A stretch of DNA of 64,000 nucleotides from Flavobacteriales bacterium (GCA_947497485.1 CANMHB010000011.1:1-64000); one strand, 5' to 3'. Counted from the stretch's first letter, positions 28,696 through 38,496 are shown. Made by a program: numbers and translations. The notes: generated by a model from the sequence alone, not told the origin.

Positions 28696-29827
28696 GCATT
28701 TGAAATAGTTTCATTTCAGGATAGTAAAAGTTTAATACTTGTTCATATTTATATCCGAATTTCACCATATTCATTGCTCCTTCTTGACATAACCCAACCC
28801 CGTGTCCGAATCCATGACCATTCAAAATAATAAAGTCACCTTCTCGCTTACAACTAAAATAAGTAGACTTCAGTTTAAAAGCATCACGAATATCTCTCAA
28901 AGGGATTCCAAAAATCGGACTGACGAAAAATGCCTTTCGATCTAACTGACTAAAAGTATGAGCCTGAATTAAACAGGTAGAATCCCAAATTGGGTAATTA
29001 TACTTTTCATTTAAAAATGAATTCCAATCATTTACCGGTATTTTTTTTGTCCATTTCGCCTGATTGGTATGGATACAAAACGTATCCTTAAAACTACTGA
29101 AACCCGCAATTTTTTGATTCCAAACGATATCTGGTTCGCAAGTTTGTCCGCCACAATTTGCATTAAAGTATGTTGGAGCCAATTCTCCTTGTTTATCTAA
29201 TAGCACCATCCCTCTTGTTTTCCTAACTGCAGAATCAATCCATTCCGATTGATTTCGCTTATGAAGATATGCTTGACAATGCGTTCCATCACAGAGATTA
29301 AATCCACTAGAACCATGCTTTTCCTTATATTTCATTGCATACGTTCTACTAATTATAGCTTGAACTTTATAATATTCTGTTTTTTGTCCTGGTCCTGCCT
29401 CTGATTCAATAACACCTTCAAGATATTGTTCAAGGTCAATTTCATTTAATATTTCCAGATTTCCTTTTCTATTGGTTACTATAAAATCTCCTTCATAAAG
29501 TCTCGCTTTTAAGGTTGGGGAAATTAATTTCGTTTCCAAGAAATTATCATTTTTCTCTGAAATAAATGAGAAATTCGAACTTGACGCCGTTGTTACTCCA
29601 TTTATTAAAAGTTCAACATCATTATTTTTGACATTTAAAAGAATTAAATCAGGAACATTTACTTTGGTAATTAAATTCGTATCTGAAAAAATAAAATAAG
29701 CCCCATTTTTAAGAGAAAATTTCGCCGTTTTAATCTTTTGAGAATTATACAAACCAATTCGGATTAATTGCGCTTTGCAAACTGATGAATGATAAAATAG
29801 GTAAAAAAGAATAATAAATCTTAACAT
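28667..29827 (-). CDS. SpoIID/LytB domain protein
   Basis: A 386-residue exported protein with a signal peptide (about 1-20) and a SpoIID domain: EIDLEQYLEGVIESEAGPGQ, the KVQAIISRTYAM helix, a CxGTHCQAY segment, and the C-terminal GHGFGHGVGLCQEGA. SpoIID enzymes are lytic transglycosylases on denuded peptidoglycan in sporulating bacteria; here, in a non-sporulating Gram-negative bacterium, the substrate is likely the cell wall too. ATG 29827 is preferred over the adjoining TTG. It is the last gene of the surE-lpxB run (9-base gap to lpxB). Confidence 0.9.
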   Translation of the reverse strand: MLRFIILFYLFYHSSVCKAQLIRIGLYNSQKIKTAKFSLKNGAYFIFSDTNLITKVNVPDLILLNVKNNDVELLINGVTTASSSNFSFISEKNDNFLETKLISPTLKARLYEGDFIVTNRKGNLEILNEIDLEQYLEGVIESEAGPGQKTEYYKVQAIISRTYAMKYKEKHGSSGFNLCDGTHCQAYLHKRNQSEWIDSAVRKTRGMVLLDKQGELAPTYFNANCGGQTCEPDIVWNQKIAGFSSFKDTFCIHTNQAKWTKKIPVNDWNSFLNEKYNYPIWDSTCLIQAHTFSQLDRKAFFVSPIFGIPLRDIRDAFKLKSTYFSCKREGDFIILNGHGFGHGVGLCQEGAMNMVKFGYKYEQVLNFYYPEMKLFQMPISSFSLRK

Positions 29828-29836
29828 CAATTTTTA

Positions 29837-30943
29837 TTAACCAAATTCAGACCAAATTTTTTGAGCAACTCGCATACTCGCTCCTTTTTCGCCAAGTAAA
29901 TAAATGAGCTCTTTATATTCATTTAACATTTTATCTCTCTTTACGCCTTCTAATTTTATCAATTCAAGTTCTTTCACAATATTTTCAACTGAACAATTTT
30001 GTTGAATCAATTCACGAACTACTTCTTTGTTTAGAATTAAATTCACTAATGAAATAAACTTGATCTTCACCAATAATTTAGCAATGAAATATGACACCGA
30101 CGAACTTTTGTAGCAGACGACTTGAGGCACTTGAAACAAGGCCGTCTCAAGCGTCGCAGTTCCCGAAGTAACCATCGCCATGGTTGAACTATTCAATAAT
30201 TGATATGTTTGATTCTGAATGAAATGAACATTCTTTTTTCTAAAACGATCATAAAATTGCATTTCTAAATTTGGCGCACAAGCGACATAAACCTCATAAT
30301 CAGGGAAACTTTCGCTAGCCTCTATCATTAACGGAAGCTTGCGTTCAATTTCCTGTTTTCTACTACCAGGAAGAATTGCCAAAATTGGTTTAATCGAAAG
30401 AATCTTGTTCCCTTCAACTTGATTAAAAAGATTAATCTCATCAAGTAGCGGATGTCCACAATATTCGACTTGAACTCCAAATTTTTTATAGAAATCCTGC
30501 TCAAAAGGTAGAATACAAAACATTTTATCTACATTGTCACGAATTTGAAAAACGCGAGATTGCTTCCATGCCCATATTTGCGGTGAGATGTAGTAGATAA
30601 CCTTTATTCCTTGACTTTTTGCCCATTTTGCAATTCTTAAATTAAAGCCCGGATAATCAACTAATAAAATAAAGTCAGGTTTAAATTCAATGATTTGAGC
30701 TTTGCAAAGCTTGATATTGCTCAGGATAGTTCGAATATTCATTAGCACCTCAACAAATCCCATAAATGCTAATTCCGAAATGTGTTTTTTCAATTCTACA
30801 CCTTCAGCCTTCATTCGATCACCACCCCATCCAACAAAAGTAGATTTTCTATTTAGAAGATTTAACTCACGAACTAAATTTGCTGCATGCAGGTCACCAG
30901 AAGCCTCACCAGAAATAATGAAAATACGTTTTGCAGAATTCAC
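29837..30943 (-). CDS. lpxB: Lipid-A-disaccharide synthase
   Basis: A 368-residue glycosyltransferase joining UDP-2,3-diacylglucosamine and lipid X in lipid A synthesis. The N-terminal FIISGEASGDLHAANL is the LpxB signature; LVDYPGFNLRIAKWAK, SPQIWAWKQ and ILPGSRKQEI are also conserved. The start is GTG at 30943, which overlaps the upstream stop as GTGA and gives the expected N-terminus; longer alternatives have no family support. It sits between a small membrane protein and SpoIID in an envelope-biogenesis run. Confidence 0.95.
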   Translation of the reverse strand: MNSAKRIFIISGEASGDLHAANLVRELNLLNRKSTFVGWGGDRMKAEGVELKKHISELAFMGFVEVLMNIRTILSNIKLCKAQIIEFKPDFILLVDYPGFNLRIAKWAKSQGIKVIYYISPQIWAWKQSRVFQIRDNVDKMFCILPFEQDFYKKFGVQVEYCGHPLLDEINLFNQVEGNKILSIKPILAILPGSRKQEIERKLPLMIEASESFPDYEVYVACAPNLEMQFYDRFRKKNVHFIQNQTYQLLNSSTMAMVTSGTATLETALFQVPQVVCYKSSSVSYFIAKLLVKIKFISLVNLILNKEVVRELIQQNCSVENIVKELELIKLEGVKRDKMLNEYKELIYLLGEKGASMRVAQKIWSEFG

Positions 30944-31245
30944 ATTATTACATTTATATAAATCATGTAGGGAGCATAACACAATAAGCCAAGAATGATT
31001 CCTTTCGAATATTCATATTTTTCACGATTCAAAAAAAGATAGAACCAAATAAGATTAGAAATCAATGCTAAGGAAATGTATTTACTTCTAAATTCAGTAA
31101 AATAAACAAATTGCATCCAAAAATATTGAAAGCTACTTCCAGAGGATTGAGCCATTACGAACAAAACCACTGGCAGAAAAAGCAATGGGGATAATAACCC
31201 GATTAACAATCCCAACGTGTTTTCCTTGGTCCAATTTATCTTCAT
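30940..31245 (-). CDS. Small membrane protein of unknown function
   Basis: A 101-residue inner-membrane protein with three predicted helices (about 12-32, 50-68 and 82-99) and a short charged N-terminus. The ATG at 31245 overlaps the surE stop (ATGA) and its own stop overlaps the lpxB GTG (GTGA). This tight position between surE and lpxB suggests an envelope role, but no family is recognised. Confidence 0.75.
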   Translation of the reverse strand: MKINWTKENTLGLLIGLLSPLLFLPVVLFVMAQSSGSSFQYFWMQFVYFTEFRSKYISLALISNLIWFYLFLNREKYEYSKGIILGLLCYAPYMIYINVIM

Positions 31246-32009
31246 AAGTTCCAATTTTTAAAATTATCTATTTCTTGATAAGCGGTTAAATCGTAGAGCG
31301 TGGGAACAATACTGACATAACCATTTTTCAGTGCATGTAAATCAGTATCCGGTCTTTTATCAACATCCGAAAACTCGCCTGTTAACCAAAAATATGTTCG
31401 TCCAAACTGGTCTATTCTTTTGTCGAATCGGTCAGCCCAAAAAGCATGAGCCTGTTTACAAATCTTAATACCTTTAATTTCGTCTAAATTTAATTTTGGG
31501 ACGTTGACATTCAAACAAATATTTTTTGGGAAGTCAACATTAAAAATTTTCTGAATAATTATTGAAGCATAATGTTTTGTCGCTGAAAAATCAGCATCAG
31601 CATCATAATCAGCCAAAGAAAAACCAATTGATGATATTCCTTCCATCGCACCCTCAATAGCAGCTGACATTGTTCCGGAATAAAGCACATTAGTCGATGA
31701 ATTTTCCCCATGATTTACTCCGGATAAAATCAAATCAGGCTTACGATGAAGCACCTCAAAAATTGCCAATTTAACGCAATCCACTGGAGTGCCAGAACAA
31801 GCGTAGGACTCAACTTCCCCAAATAAATCTATTTTATTTAAACGAAGCGGATGATTAATTGTAATTGCATGACCCATTCCAGATTGCGGTTTATCGGGAG
31901 CAACAACTACAACCTTTCCAAATTTTTTAGCTACTTCAACAAGTGCATGTATACCCTTTGCGCTAACGCTATCGTCGTTCGTAACCAAAATTAATTTTTC
32001 TTCCTGCAA
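31242..32009 (-). CDS. surE: 5'-nucleotidase SurE
   Basis: A 255-residue SurE-family phosphatase acting on nucleoside 5'-monophosphates. The metal site is visible in LVTNDDS (D near 11-12), SGTPVDCVKLA and LSGVNHGENSS, with a second conserved segment YSGTMSAAIEGA. The only usable start is TTG at 32009: the frame upstream has no other start before a stop. A -7 box TAATTTTG lies at 32036-32029. First gene of surE, membrane protein, lpxB, SpoIID. Confidence 0.94.
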   Translation of the reverse strand: MQEEKLILVTNDDSVSAKGIHALVEVAKKFGKVVVVAPDKPQSGMGHAITINHPLRLNKIDLFGEVESYACSGTPVDCVKLAIFEVLHRKPDLILSGVNHGENSSTNVLYSGTMSAAIEGAMEGISSIGFSLADYDADADFSATKHYASIIIQKIFNVDFPKNICLNVNVPKLNLDEIKGIKICKQAHAFWADRFDKRIDQFGRTYFWLTGEFSDVDKRPDTDLHALKNGYVSIVPTLYDLTAYQEIDNFKNWNL

Positions 32010-32028
32010 ATTGTTAAAATTTGATTGA

Positions 32029-32036
32029 CAAAATTA
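32029..32036 (-). promoter_or_regulatory. Candidate -7 box of the surE-lpxB operon
   Basis: TAATTTTG on the minus strand, 19 bases before the TTG start at 32009, within the short divergent region. Confidence 0.4.
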
Positions 32037-32076
32037 AATCAAAATAAAGCATAAATACCTACTTTTATTGCGACAT

Positions 32077-32853
32077 ATGAACAATTTACAATTAATAACT
32101 AGTGACCAAAAATTCGGGTTTTGCATGGTGCCTATATCACCAGTTCGAAGTGAAGCTAAAGATGTTTCCGAAATTTCAACTCAATTGCTTTTTGGCGAAC
32201 CTGTAATCATTATTTCTATAGAAGAAAGCTGGGTTAGAATCAAAACCTTTTTTGACCAATACAAAGGTTATGTCGATGTTAAACATTTACTTCCACTTTC
32301 TGAAAGCTCATTAAAAGAATGGAAGGATAATTCTATCTTTCAATACGAATTCATCAAAGATATTCAAACACCATGGGGCAAACAGATCACATCACGTGGA
32401 AGTTTCGTTGGGAAAACCACCACTTTTAAAATTGGTAATTATGCTTTTTCTCAATCTTTGAACCTTAACCAAACTAAAAGATTTTCAGAAATATGCAAAG
32501 AACTTCTCAATACCTCTTATCTGTGGGGCGGGAAAAGTGTTTTTGGGATAGATTGCTCTGGATTTGTACAAATGATATTCAGACTTTTAGGGATTGATTT
32601 ACCTCGAGATGCCTATCAGCAAGCTGAAATAGGATCAGAGGTGAGCTTTTCAGACTGTTTAGAAGGAGATATTGCCTATTTCATAAACAAACAAGGGGAA
32701 ATCATTCACGTTGGCATAATACTCGAAAACTATCAAATTATTCATGCTTCTGGCCGAGTGCGCATTGATCAATTGACTGAAACGGGAATTTACAATTCCG
32801 ACTATCAAAAACAAACACATCAACTTTGTTTTATAAAACGAATAAAGAATTAA
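32077..32853 (+). CDS. SH3-NlpC/P60 family cell-wall peptidase
   Basis: A 258-residue putative gamma-D-glutamyl endopeptidase. Bacterial SH3-like segments occupy about 10-85 (VSPVRSEAKDVSEISTQLLFGE, then VRIKTFFDQYKGYV). The NlpC/P60 domain follows at about 135-255: catalytic Cys in FGIDCSGFVQMIF, His in IHVGIIL, third polar residue in the IIHASGRVRID segment. No signal peptide is visible, which is common for this dipeptidyl-peptidase VI-like group that trims recycled muropeptides in the cytoplasm. ATG 32077 is preferred to a TTG nine bases upstream. Confidence 0.9.
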   Translation: MNNLQLITSDQKFGFCMVPISPVRSEAKDVSEISTQLLFGEPVIIISIEESWVRIKTFFDQYKGYVDVKHLLPLSESSLKEWKDNSIFQYEFIKDIQTPWGKQITSRGSFVGKTTTFKIGNYAFSQSLNLNQTKRFSEICKELLNTSYLWGGKSVFGIDCSGFVQMIFRLLGIDLPRDAYQQAEIGSEVSFSDCLEGDIAYFINKQGEIIHVGIILENYQIIHASGRVRIDQLTETGIYNSDYQKQTHQLCFIKRIKN

Positions 32854-32917
32854 TCGCATCAATTGTTTTGATTAAATCAGACATTTTTTCAGATATTTGC
32901 AATCAATAATCTAACGA

Positions 32918-33853
32918 ATGAAAATACTTATTACGGGGGGTGCTGGATTTATAGGAAGTAATTTAGCAAAGAGACTAATCGAGGATAAACACGAAGTTGT
33001 CGTATTAGACTCATTATTGCGCGGAAATAAACTAGATAAAGATACCTTTTCAAAAATTACTTTTATTAAGGGAGATGTTCGAAGTAGACAGCTTGTTTTA
33101 GACGCCTCAAAGGGATGTGATGTAATTTATCATTTTGCTGCAGTGCTTGGAGTTGATATCGTTGCAGACAATCCAGTTGAAACTATGGATGTTGAGGTAA
33201 TCGGAACGAGAAATGTGATTGAAGCTGCCGAAGCAAATAATGTAAAATTCATTCTTTACGCCTCTACAAGTGGGATTTACAGTCATTCAGCCATTGTAAA
33301 AAATGCACTTACTGAGGAAGTTTTAGTTGATCCAAGAACTTCATACGCAATGGCAAAACGTTACAATGAAATCTATTTGGCATCGCACCATGAAGAAAAA
33401 GGAGTAAATGTTATTTCCTTACGTTTTTTCAATGTTTATGGCTGGAATCAAGACAATAGAATGGTTGTTCCAAGATTTTTTGAGCAGGCACTGGAAAACG
33501 AGCCTATTACCGTTTTTGGAACCGGTAAACAAACAAGGGATTTTACCTACATAGATGATACGGTCGATGCTTGTGTTAAACTAATTGGAATTAAAGGCTG
33601 TCACATCGTGAACATTGCCAATGAAGCCGAATGGTGCATTACTGATTTAGCCAATGAAATCAAATCAATTACAAATTCAAAGTCTGACATAACCTACATT
33701 GAAGCACCTAAAAAACGATACGATTACGAAGTTGAACGCCGTGTAGGAAGTTCTGAAAAATTATTTCAATTAACGAAATATAAACCTCTTACCAATTTGC
33801 GAGCGGGTTTAGAAAAAATATATTTAATTAATTATTCAAATCAAACCAAATAA
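32918..33853 (+). CDS. NAD-dependent sugar epimerase/dehydratase (extended SDR)
   Basis: A 311-residue Rossmann enzyme with the nucleotide motif [10 protein letters not shown] (about 6-15), the active-site Tyr/Lys as YAMAK (about 146-150) preceded by STSGIY, and the substrate segment FFNVYG. It resembles UDP-glucose 4-epimerase-like and dTDP-glucose 4,6-dehydratase-like proteins; the exact sugar cannot be told. It is followed by glyA after 2 bases, but no other polysaccharide gene is nearby. Confidence 0.88.
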   Translation: MKILITGGAGFIGSNLAKRLIEDKHEVVVLDSLLRGNKLDKDTFSKITFIKGDVRSRQLVLDASKGCDVIYHFAAVLGVDIVADNPVETMDVEVIGTRNVIEAAEANNVKFILYASTSGIYSHSAIVKNALTEEVLVDPRTSYAMAKRYNEIYLASHHEEKGVNVISLRFFNVYGWNQDNRMVVPRFFEQALENEPITVFGTGKQTRDFTYIDDTVDACVKLIGIKGCHIVNIANEAEWCITDLANEIKSITNSKSDITYIEAPKKRYDYEVERRVGSSEKLFQLTKYKPLTNLRAGLEKIYLINYSNQTK

Positions 33854-33855
33854 AT

Positions 33856-35130
33856 ATGGCTAGAGACACGCGTGTTTTTGAACTAATCGAACAAGAAAAA
33901 AACCGACAGTTGCATGGCATCGAATTAATTGCCTCTGAGAATTTTGTAAGCGAGCAAGTTATGCAAGCGATGGGTAGCGTGCTCACAAATAAATATGCTG
34001 AAGGGCTTCCAGGAAAGCGTTACTATGGTGGATGTGAGATTGTAGATCAAGTAGAACAGCTTGCGATCGATCGACTTTGTGAATTATTTGGTGCAACTTG
34101 GGCGAATGTTCAGCCACATTCAGGAGCTCAAGCAAACGCTGCTGTATTTTTAGCTTGTCTTCAACCAGGCGATTCAATTTTAGGTTTTGATTTATCTCAT
34201 GGTGGACATTTAACACATGGTTCCCCAGTTAACTTTTCGGGTAAACTATATAAACCTCATTTTTACGGCGTTTCAAAAGAAACAGGTTACATCGATTACG
34301 AGGCAATGGAATCCAAAGCTAGAGAAGTAAAACCGAAAATGATTATCTGCGGAGCATCAGCTTATTCAAGGGATTGGGACTACGCAAGAATCCGAAAAGT
34401 AGCAGATGAAATTGGAGCGTTAGTTTTAGCAGATATTTCGCACCCTGCTGGATTAATTGCAGCAAAATTATTAAACGATCCTTTAGAACATTGTCATATT
34501 GTTACCACAACAACTCATAAAACCTTACGTGGACCGCGCGGAGGAGTAATCATGATGCGTCACAATATTGAAAATCCATTTGGTTTAAAATGGAACAATG
34601 GAAATTTAAAATCAATGGGAGCATTATTAGATGCCGCAGTATTCCCAGGCATTCAAGGCGGTCCACTTGAGCACGTAATTGCCGCAAAAGCTGTTGCTTT
34701 TGGTGAAGCGTTAGATCCGTCTTACAAAACTTACATGAGTCAAGTTCAAAAAAACGCTCAAATTATGGCACAAGAATTTGTAAAACTTGGTTATTCCATA
34801 ATATCTGGAGGAACTGATAACCATAGTATGTTGATTGATTTACGCTCAAAAGGAATTACTGGTAAAGATGCTGAGAACTCATTAGTCAAAGCTGATATTA
34901 CCGTGAATAAAAACATGGTTCCATTTGATACTGAATCTCCTTTCGTAACATCCGGAATTCGAATTGGAACTCCGGCCATAACATCTCGAGGAGTCAAAGA
35001 ACATGAAATTCCTGAAATCGTTTCACTCATAGACCGAGCATTAATGAATAAAGATGATGAATCTATTTTAAATCTTGTTCGGAAAGATGTTAACTCATTG
35101 ATGAGCGAAAGACCACTGTTTGCTTGGTAA
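33856..35130 (+). CDS. glyA: Serine hydroxymethyltransferase
   Basis: A 424-residue PLP enzyme interconverting serine and glycine while charging tetrahydrofolate with a one-carbon unit. The N-terminal [18 protein letters not shown] and [15 protein letters not shown] are family signatures; the PLP lysine is K222 in [14 protein letters not shown]. Its one-carbon product serves PanB, purine and thymidylate synthesis. It could also supply glycine for aminolipids (see the acyltransferases near 63 kb), an inference. The next gene begins 1 base after its stop. Confidence 0.97.
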   Translation: MARDTRVFELIEQEKNRQLHGIELIASENFVSEQVMQAMGSVLTNKYAEGLPGKRYYGGCEIVDQVEQLAIDRLCELFGATWANVQPHSGAQANAAVFLACLQPGDSILGFDLSHGGHLTHGSPVNFSGKLYKPHFYGVSKETGYIDYEAMESKAREVKPKMIICGASAYSRDWDYARIRKVADEIGALVLADISHPAGLIAAKLLNDPLEHCHIVTTTTHKTLRGPRGGVIMMRHNIENPFGLKWNNGNLKSMGALLDAAVFPGIQGGPLEHVIAAKAVAFGEALDPSYKTYMSQVQKNAQIMAQEFVKLGYSIISGGTDNHSMLIDLRSKGITGKDAENSLVKADITVNKNMVPFDTESPFVTSGIRIGTPAITSRGVKEHEIPEIVSLIDRALMNKDDESILNLVRKDVNSLMSERPLFAW

Positions 35131-35131
35131 T

Positions 35132-35551
35132 ATGCGATTCGAAACAAAAAGAGATAACACGTTTGTTTTCATTTTTTTGTTCGTATTTATTCTCTACATG
35201 GGAATTGCTGTATTTTCAATCATAACCGAAAATGATTATTCAGTAATCTGGCCGTTTTCATTTGTCTTGTTTGTATTAATTATTTTGTTTTATCTGATAA
35301 TTAAAACGACTTATTTCGTTTTTGAGGAAAATCAGCTAGTCTGTAGAAGTCTTTTTTTTAAACGAAGTATACCATATTTAGCAATCCGAAAAATAGAAAA
35401 GCAAAAAGGCTTGTATGCTGGACTCAAATTTTCAACTGCGTGGAAAGGATTGATTGTACATTATAATAAATACGACGAATTGTTGATATCTCCTGAACGT
35501 GAGGAAGACTTTATAAAAGAATTAGATTTAAGAATAAGCGGTAAAAATTGA
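35132..35551 (+). CDS. PH-domain-like membrane protein
   Basis: A 139-residue protein with two adjacent membrane helices (about 11-31 and 39-60) followed by a bacterial pleckstrin-homology-like domain (about 65-135; FVFEENQLVCRSLFFKRSIPYLAIRKIEK). The domain class is widespread; function unknown. ATG at 35132 follows the glyA TAA by one base, making it part of the epimerase-glyA transcript. It converges on the cytochrome-like gene. Confidence 0.8.
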   Translation: MRFETKRDNTFVFIFLFVFILYMGIAVFSIITENDYSVIWPFSFVLFVLIILFYLIIKTTYFVFEENQLVCRSLFFKRSIPYLAIRKIEKQKGLYAGLKFSTAWKGLIVHYNKYDELLISPEREEDFIKELDLRISGKN

Positions 35552-35560
35552 ATCTTTCCT

Positions 35561-36028
35561 TTAATACCCATTAATTCGATTCGAACTTGCGTGACAAGAA
35601 TTGCACTGACCGGATGTTAATGCACTGCTCATGTATGACTTATGTCCAGTTGGTCCAGTAAGGACAGGATATAAACCTGAAATCTCAAAGTTTTCTGTGG
35701 TATAAAAATTTCCTTTTGAATCAACTTGAATTGTATGCACCAAATTACCTGTTCCATCAGGACCTGTATAAAGTTCAATTTTACCAGAAGATAACGTATT
35801 CGATGAAAGTGTATCATAAACTGTTCCAGCAACCACAAAACAGCCTTCTCCCTCTCCCCCGATTTTATGACATTGCATGCAATTTTCACCGCGATTATGG
35901 CTTTCATCACCACCCGTTTCACTGATGTTATCCTCATCACAAGCTTCTTCTTTTTCACACGAGTTAAAAGTTAAAATGGAAGTTGTTGCTAAAAAAACTA
36001 CCAGAAGTAATGAGTTTATTGAATTCAT
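35561..36028 (-). CDS. Lipoprotein with two c-type haem-binding motifs
   Basis: A 155-residue exported protein with a lipoprotein signal (lipobox FNSCEK, Cys at about 24). Two CxxCH haem motifs are present: CMQCH (about 53) and CNSCH at the C-terminus (about 145), separated by a beta-rich carboxypeptidase-regulatory-like stretch (VVAGTVYDTLSSNTLSSGKIELY). This fusion suggests an envelope electron carrier or a redox-tethered surface protein. It lies 82 bases downstream of a small exported protein gene on the same strand. Confidence 0.82.
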   Translation of the reverse strand: MNSINSLLLVVFLATTSILTFNSCEKEEACDEDNISETGGDESHNRGENCMQCHKIGGEGEGCFVVAGTVYDTLSSNTLSSGKIELYTGPDGTGNLVHTIQVDSKGNFYTTENFEISGLYPVLTGPTGHKSYMSSALTSGQCNSCHASSNRINGY

Positions 36029-36110
36029 AAATTTGTTTTCAGGTATTAAATTTAGTGTTTTTTACAACAACTTAAGAAAGTCTAATCTTCCACTCTATTT
36101 TTAAGAGCCA

Positions 36111-36329
36111 TCAATAATCCATATGCTCCTTTAAATACAATCTTTTGATTTTCAATTTGAAATAATGCTCTTGAACAAAGGAAATTAAATTAGAATTTTC
36201 ATTACGTTCGAGATGTTCTTGATAATGATCTATGAAATTGTTCAAATTCAAAAACTGCGCCCCTTGCATATTAGGTGCAAGAGAAAGCACAAAAAAATGT
36301 ATTGCTAATAGAAGATTAAACAATTTCAC
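36111..36329 (-). CDS. Small exported protein of unknown function
   Basis: A 72-residue protein with a signal peptide (about 1-24, ending MQGAQ) and a short helical, histidine-containing mature part (DHYQEHLERNEN, FVQEHYFK). The start is GTG at 36329, placed 4 bases after a perfect -7 box TAACTTTG (36341-36334), so the mRNA is probably leaderless. It may be co-transcribed with the haem lipoprotein downstream. Confidence 0.6.
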   Translation of the reverse strand: MKLFNLLLAIHFFVLSLAPNMQGAQFLNLNNFIDHYQEHLERNENSNLISFVQEHYFKLKIKRLYLKEHMDY

Positions 36330-36333
36330 TTAT

Positions 36334-36341
36334 CAAAGTTA
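36334..36341 (-). promoter_or_regulatory. -7 box of the small exported protein, predicting a leaderless mRNA
   Basis: TAACTTTG on the minus strand is followed by 4 bases and then the GTG start codon. TTG at 36366-36364 gives an upstream spacing of 22 bases, within the range used in this phylum. Confidence 0.6.
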
Positions 36342-36372
36342 TTATTTTTTCAAATGGCGCATCCAATTTTCT

Positions 36373-36380
36373 TAATTTTG
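36373..36380 (+). promoter_or_regulatory. Candidate -7 box of the M1 peptidase gene
   Basis: TAATTTTG on the plus strand, 20 bases before the ATG at 36401. Confidence 0.4.
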
Positions 36381-36400
36381 AGAATTCAATAAAATAAGAG

Positions 36401-38362
36401 ATGAACAAAAAACTATCTTTCCTTTTCGCAATTTCAATGAGTTTTCAATTGCTTTATTCACAAGAGAATTCTGCACACTGCTCCAAGCGAACAAAGGCTC
36501 ATAATGTTAATTTAAAAAGTAATACGTTATCGATTGCACAGATTGCTCAAACTGAAAAGTATGATGTAAACTATTACAATCTAAATTTAAATATGACGAA
36601 CACATCCACTTATCTTTCTGGAATGGTAAGAATGGATGCGAAGGCAAAGGTTAATTTAGATTCCGCTTTATTCGAACTTTTTCAATCTTTCACGATAACG
36701 GAAATTCGCGTTAATGGAATTCCAGTGAATTATTCAAGGAATCAATCAGCCATCAAAGTCCCTGTCAATGCAACGCAAGGTGTTTATTTTTCCATTGAAA
36801 CAGACTATTTTGGCACTCCTCCAACTGCGGCAACCAATCCTCTCGGTGGCGGTGGAATGACTTATAAAAAATCTCAAACGTGGGGTAATCGAGTTGTTTG
36901 GTCGCTTTCTGAACCATTTTCAGCCTATGAATGGTTTCCAGTTAAACAAAGCCTGAAGGATAAAATTGATAGTTCAGATGTAAGTATAACAGTTCCCGAT
37001 ACATGCAAAGCCGGTTCAAATGGGATTTTAGTTTCCGTTGACACACTTGGTAATGGATTATTGAAATTCAACTGGAAGAATCGTCATATGATTGATTACT
37101 ATTTGATCTCGGTATCTGTTGCGAAATATATCGAACACAACTACTATGTTCAACCAAATGGAAGCACTGATTCTATTTTTGTTCAGAATTTTATTTACAA
37201 CAACCCTCAGACTCTTCCTTATTTCCTGAATGATATAAATGAAACTGGGGATTTCTTGGTGTTATTCTCTGACCTCTATGGTTTATATCCATACGCCGAT
37301 GAAAAATATGGCCACTGCATGGCACCAATTTCCGGTGGAATGGAACATCAAACTATGACAACACAAGGTTTTTTTGAAAAAACATTAACTGCCCATGAAT
37401 TGGCACACCAATGGTGGGGGAACCAGGTAACTTGTGCATCATGGAGTGATATTTGGGTTAATGAAGGTTGGGCGTCTTACAGTGAATATTTAATGCTTGA
37501 AAATCTTTACCCAGCGGAGAAAAATCAGCACATGCTCGATGTTCACAACAATGTAATGAGCCAACCCAACGGAAGTGTTTGGTGCTTGGATAGTTTAAAT
37601 GAAGGTAGAATTTTTAGTGGAAGATTAACATACGATAAAGGAGCTGGAATAATTCATTCAATGCGTAATATTGTCAATGATGATAATTTATTTTTTGAAG
37701 TATTGAATTCTTTTCAAACAAAATATAAGGATAGCGTCGCAACTGGAATTGATTTCAAAAACGAGTTAGAATTACAAACTGGAATTGATTTCGATCCTTT
37801 CTTCGAACAATGGTATTTTGGTGAAGGATATCCAACATATGCATTAAAATGGAACCAGGTTGGAAATGATCTTTTTGTTAAGATAAGTCATATTACTTCT
37901 GCTTCGAATGTAACTCCAACCTTTACGAATCCTTTGGATGTTCGTTTTATACGAGTTGGATTAGGAGATACGATCATTCGATTTAATATCAATTCTAACA
38001 ATGAACTCTTTGTGATAAGTGAAATGGGACAAATTACAAATAGTATTTCAATCGATCCCAACAACTGGGTAATCAATCAAGTAGCTTCGATACTACAAGA
38101 TAATACTCTTGGTTCAATCAATCTTGAAGAAGAATCAAAAATAGAGGTTTACCCCAATCCTACTGATGGAGTTTTTCAAATTTTAAATCTTAATCAAAAT
38201 GCTGAAATTAAAATTTTCAATACAAATGGTCAGTTACTACTTTCAAAAAACATAGCTCCGAACGACTCAATTGATATTCAAGAGTTTTCGATGGGAACCT
38301 ATATTTTGGATATTTCATTTAAAGAAAATAAAAGACGAATAAAGCTGTTAACAATCAAATAA
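36401..38362 (+). CDS. Secreted M1 family metallopeptidase with T9SS sorting domain
   Basis: A 653-residue secreted aminopeptidase-like enzyme. Signal peptide about 1-20; N-terminal beta domain; gluzincin catalytic domain with the zinc motif HELAH at 332-336 and the third ligand glutamate in WVNEGWASYSEY near 355; GGMEHQTM in place of the GAMEN exopeptidase motif near 310-317; and a C-terminal type A sorting domain (last about 75 residues, beginning VYPNPTDGVFQI). It should be exported by T9SS and anchored or released at the cell surface. GGMEH versus GAMEN may alter the amino-terminal specificity. Confidence 0.92.
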   Translation: MNKKLSFLFAISMSFQLLYSQENSAHCSKRTKAHNVNLKSNTLSIAQIAQTEKYDVNYYNLNLNMTNTSTYLSGMVRMDAKAKVNLDSALFELFQSFTITEIRVNGIPVNYSRNQSAIKVPVNATQGVYFSIETDYFGTPPTAATNPLGGGGMTYKKSQTWGNRVVWSLSEPFSAYEWFPVKQSLKDKIDSSDVSITVPDTCKAGSNGILVSVDTLGNGLLKFNWKNRHMIDYYLISVSVAKYIEHNYYVQPNGSTDSIFVQNFIYNNPQTLPYFLNDINETGDFLVLFSDLYGLYPYADEKYGHCMAPISGGMEHQTMTTQGFFEKTLTAHELAHQWWGNQVTCASWSDIWVNEGWASYSEYLMLENLYPAEKNQHMLDVHNNVMSQPNGSVWCLDSLNEGRIFSGRLTYDKGAGIIHSMRNIVNDDNLFFEVLNSFQTKYKDSVATGIDFKNELELQTGIDFDPFFEQWYFGEGYPTYALKWNQVGNDLFVKISHITSASNVTPTFTNPLDVRFIRVGLGDTIIRFNINSNNELFVISEMGQITNSISIDPNNWVINQVASILQDNTLGSINLEEESKIEVYPNPTDGVFQILNLNQNAEIKIFNTNGQLLLSKNIAPNDSIDIQEFSMGTYILDISFKENKRRIKLLTIK

Positions 38363-38467
38363 ATAAACAACAGATTATCAATCGATTCAAAAAAATAATT
38401 TAAAAATTTATCCATAAATTGATCTTGTTTTGTTTGAAGATTTTTAATTGTTTACTGAACAATATTG

Positions 38468-38496
38468 TTGTTGAATAAAATAAAAAGATAAATTTG
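38468..38496 (+). promoter_or_regulatory. Promoter of the nuo operon (TTG-N18-TAAATTTG)
   Basis: A -7 box TAAATTTG (38489-38496) with TTG at 38468-38470, an 18-base spacing. Predicted start near 38502 gives a leader of about 74 bases before nuoA. It is the only full promoter seen upstream of the 12.6-kb cluster. Confidence 0.65.

Noticed and set aside
30944-30982. Longer lpxB start
   Set aside because: The extra residues do not resemble LpxB, and GTG 30943 gives a GTGA coupling with the upstream gene.
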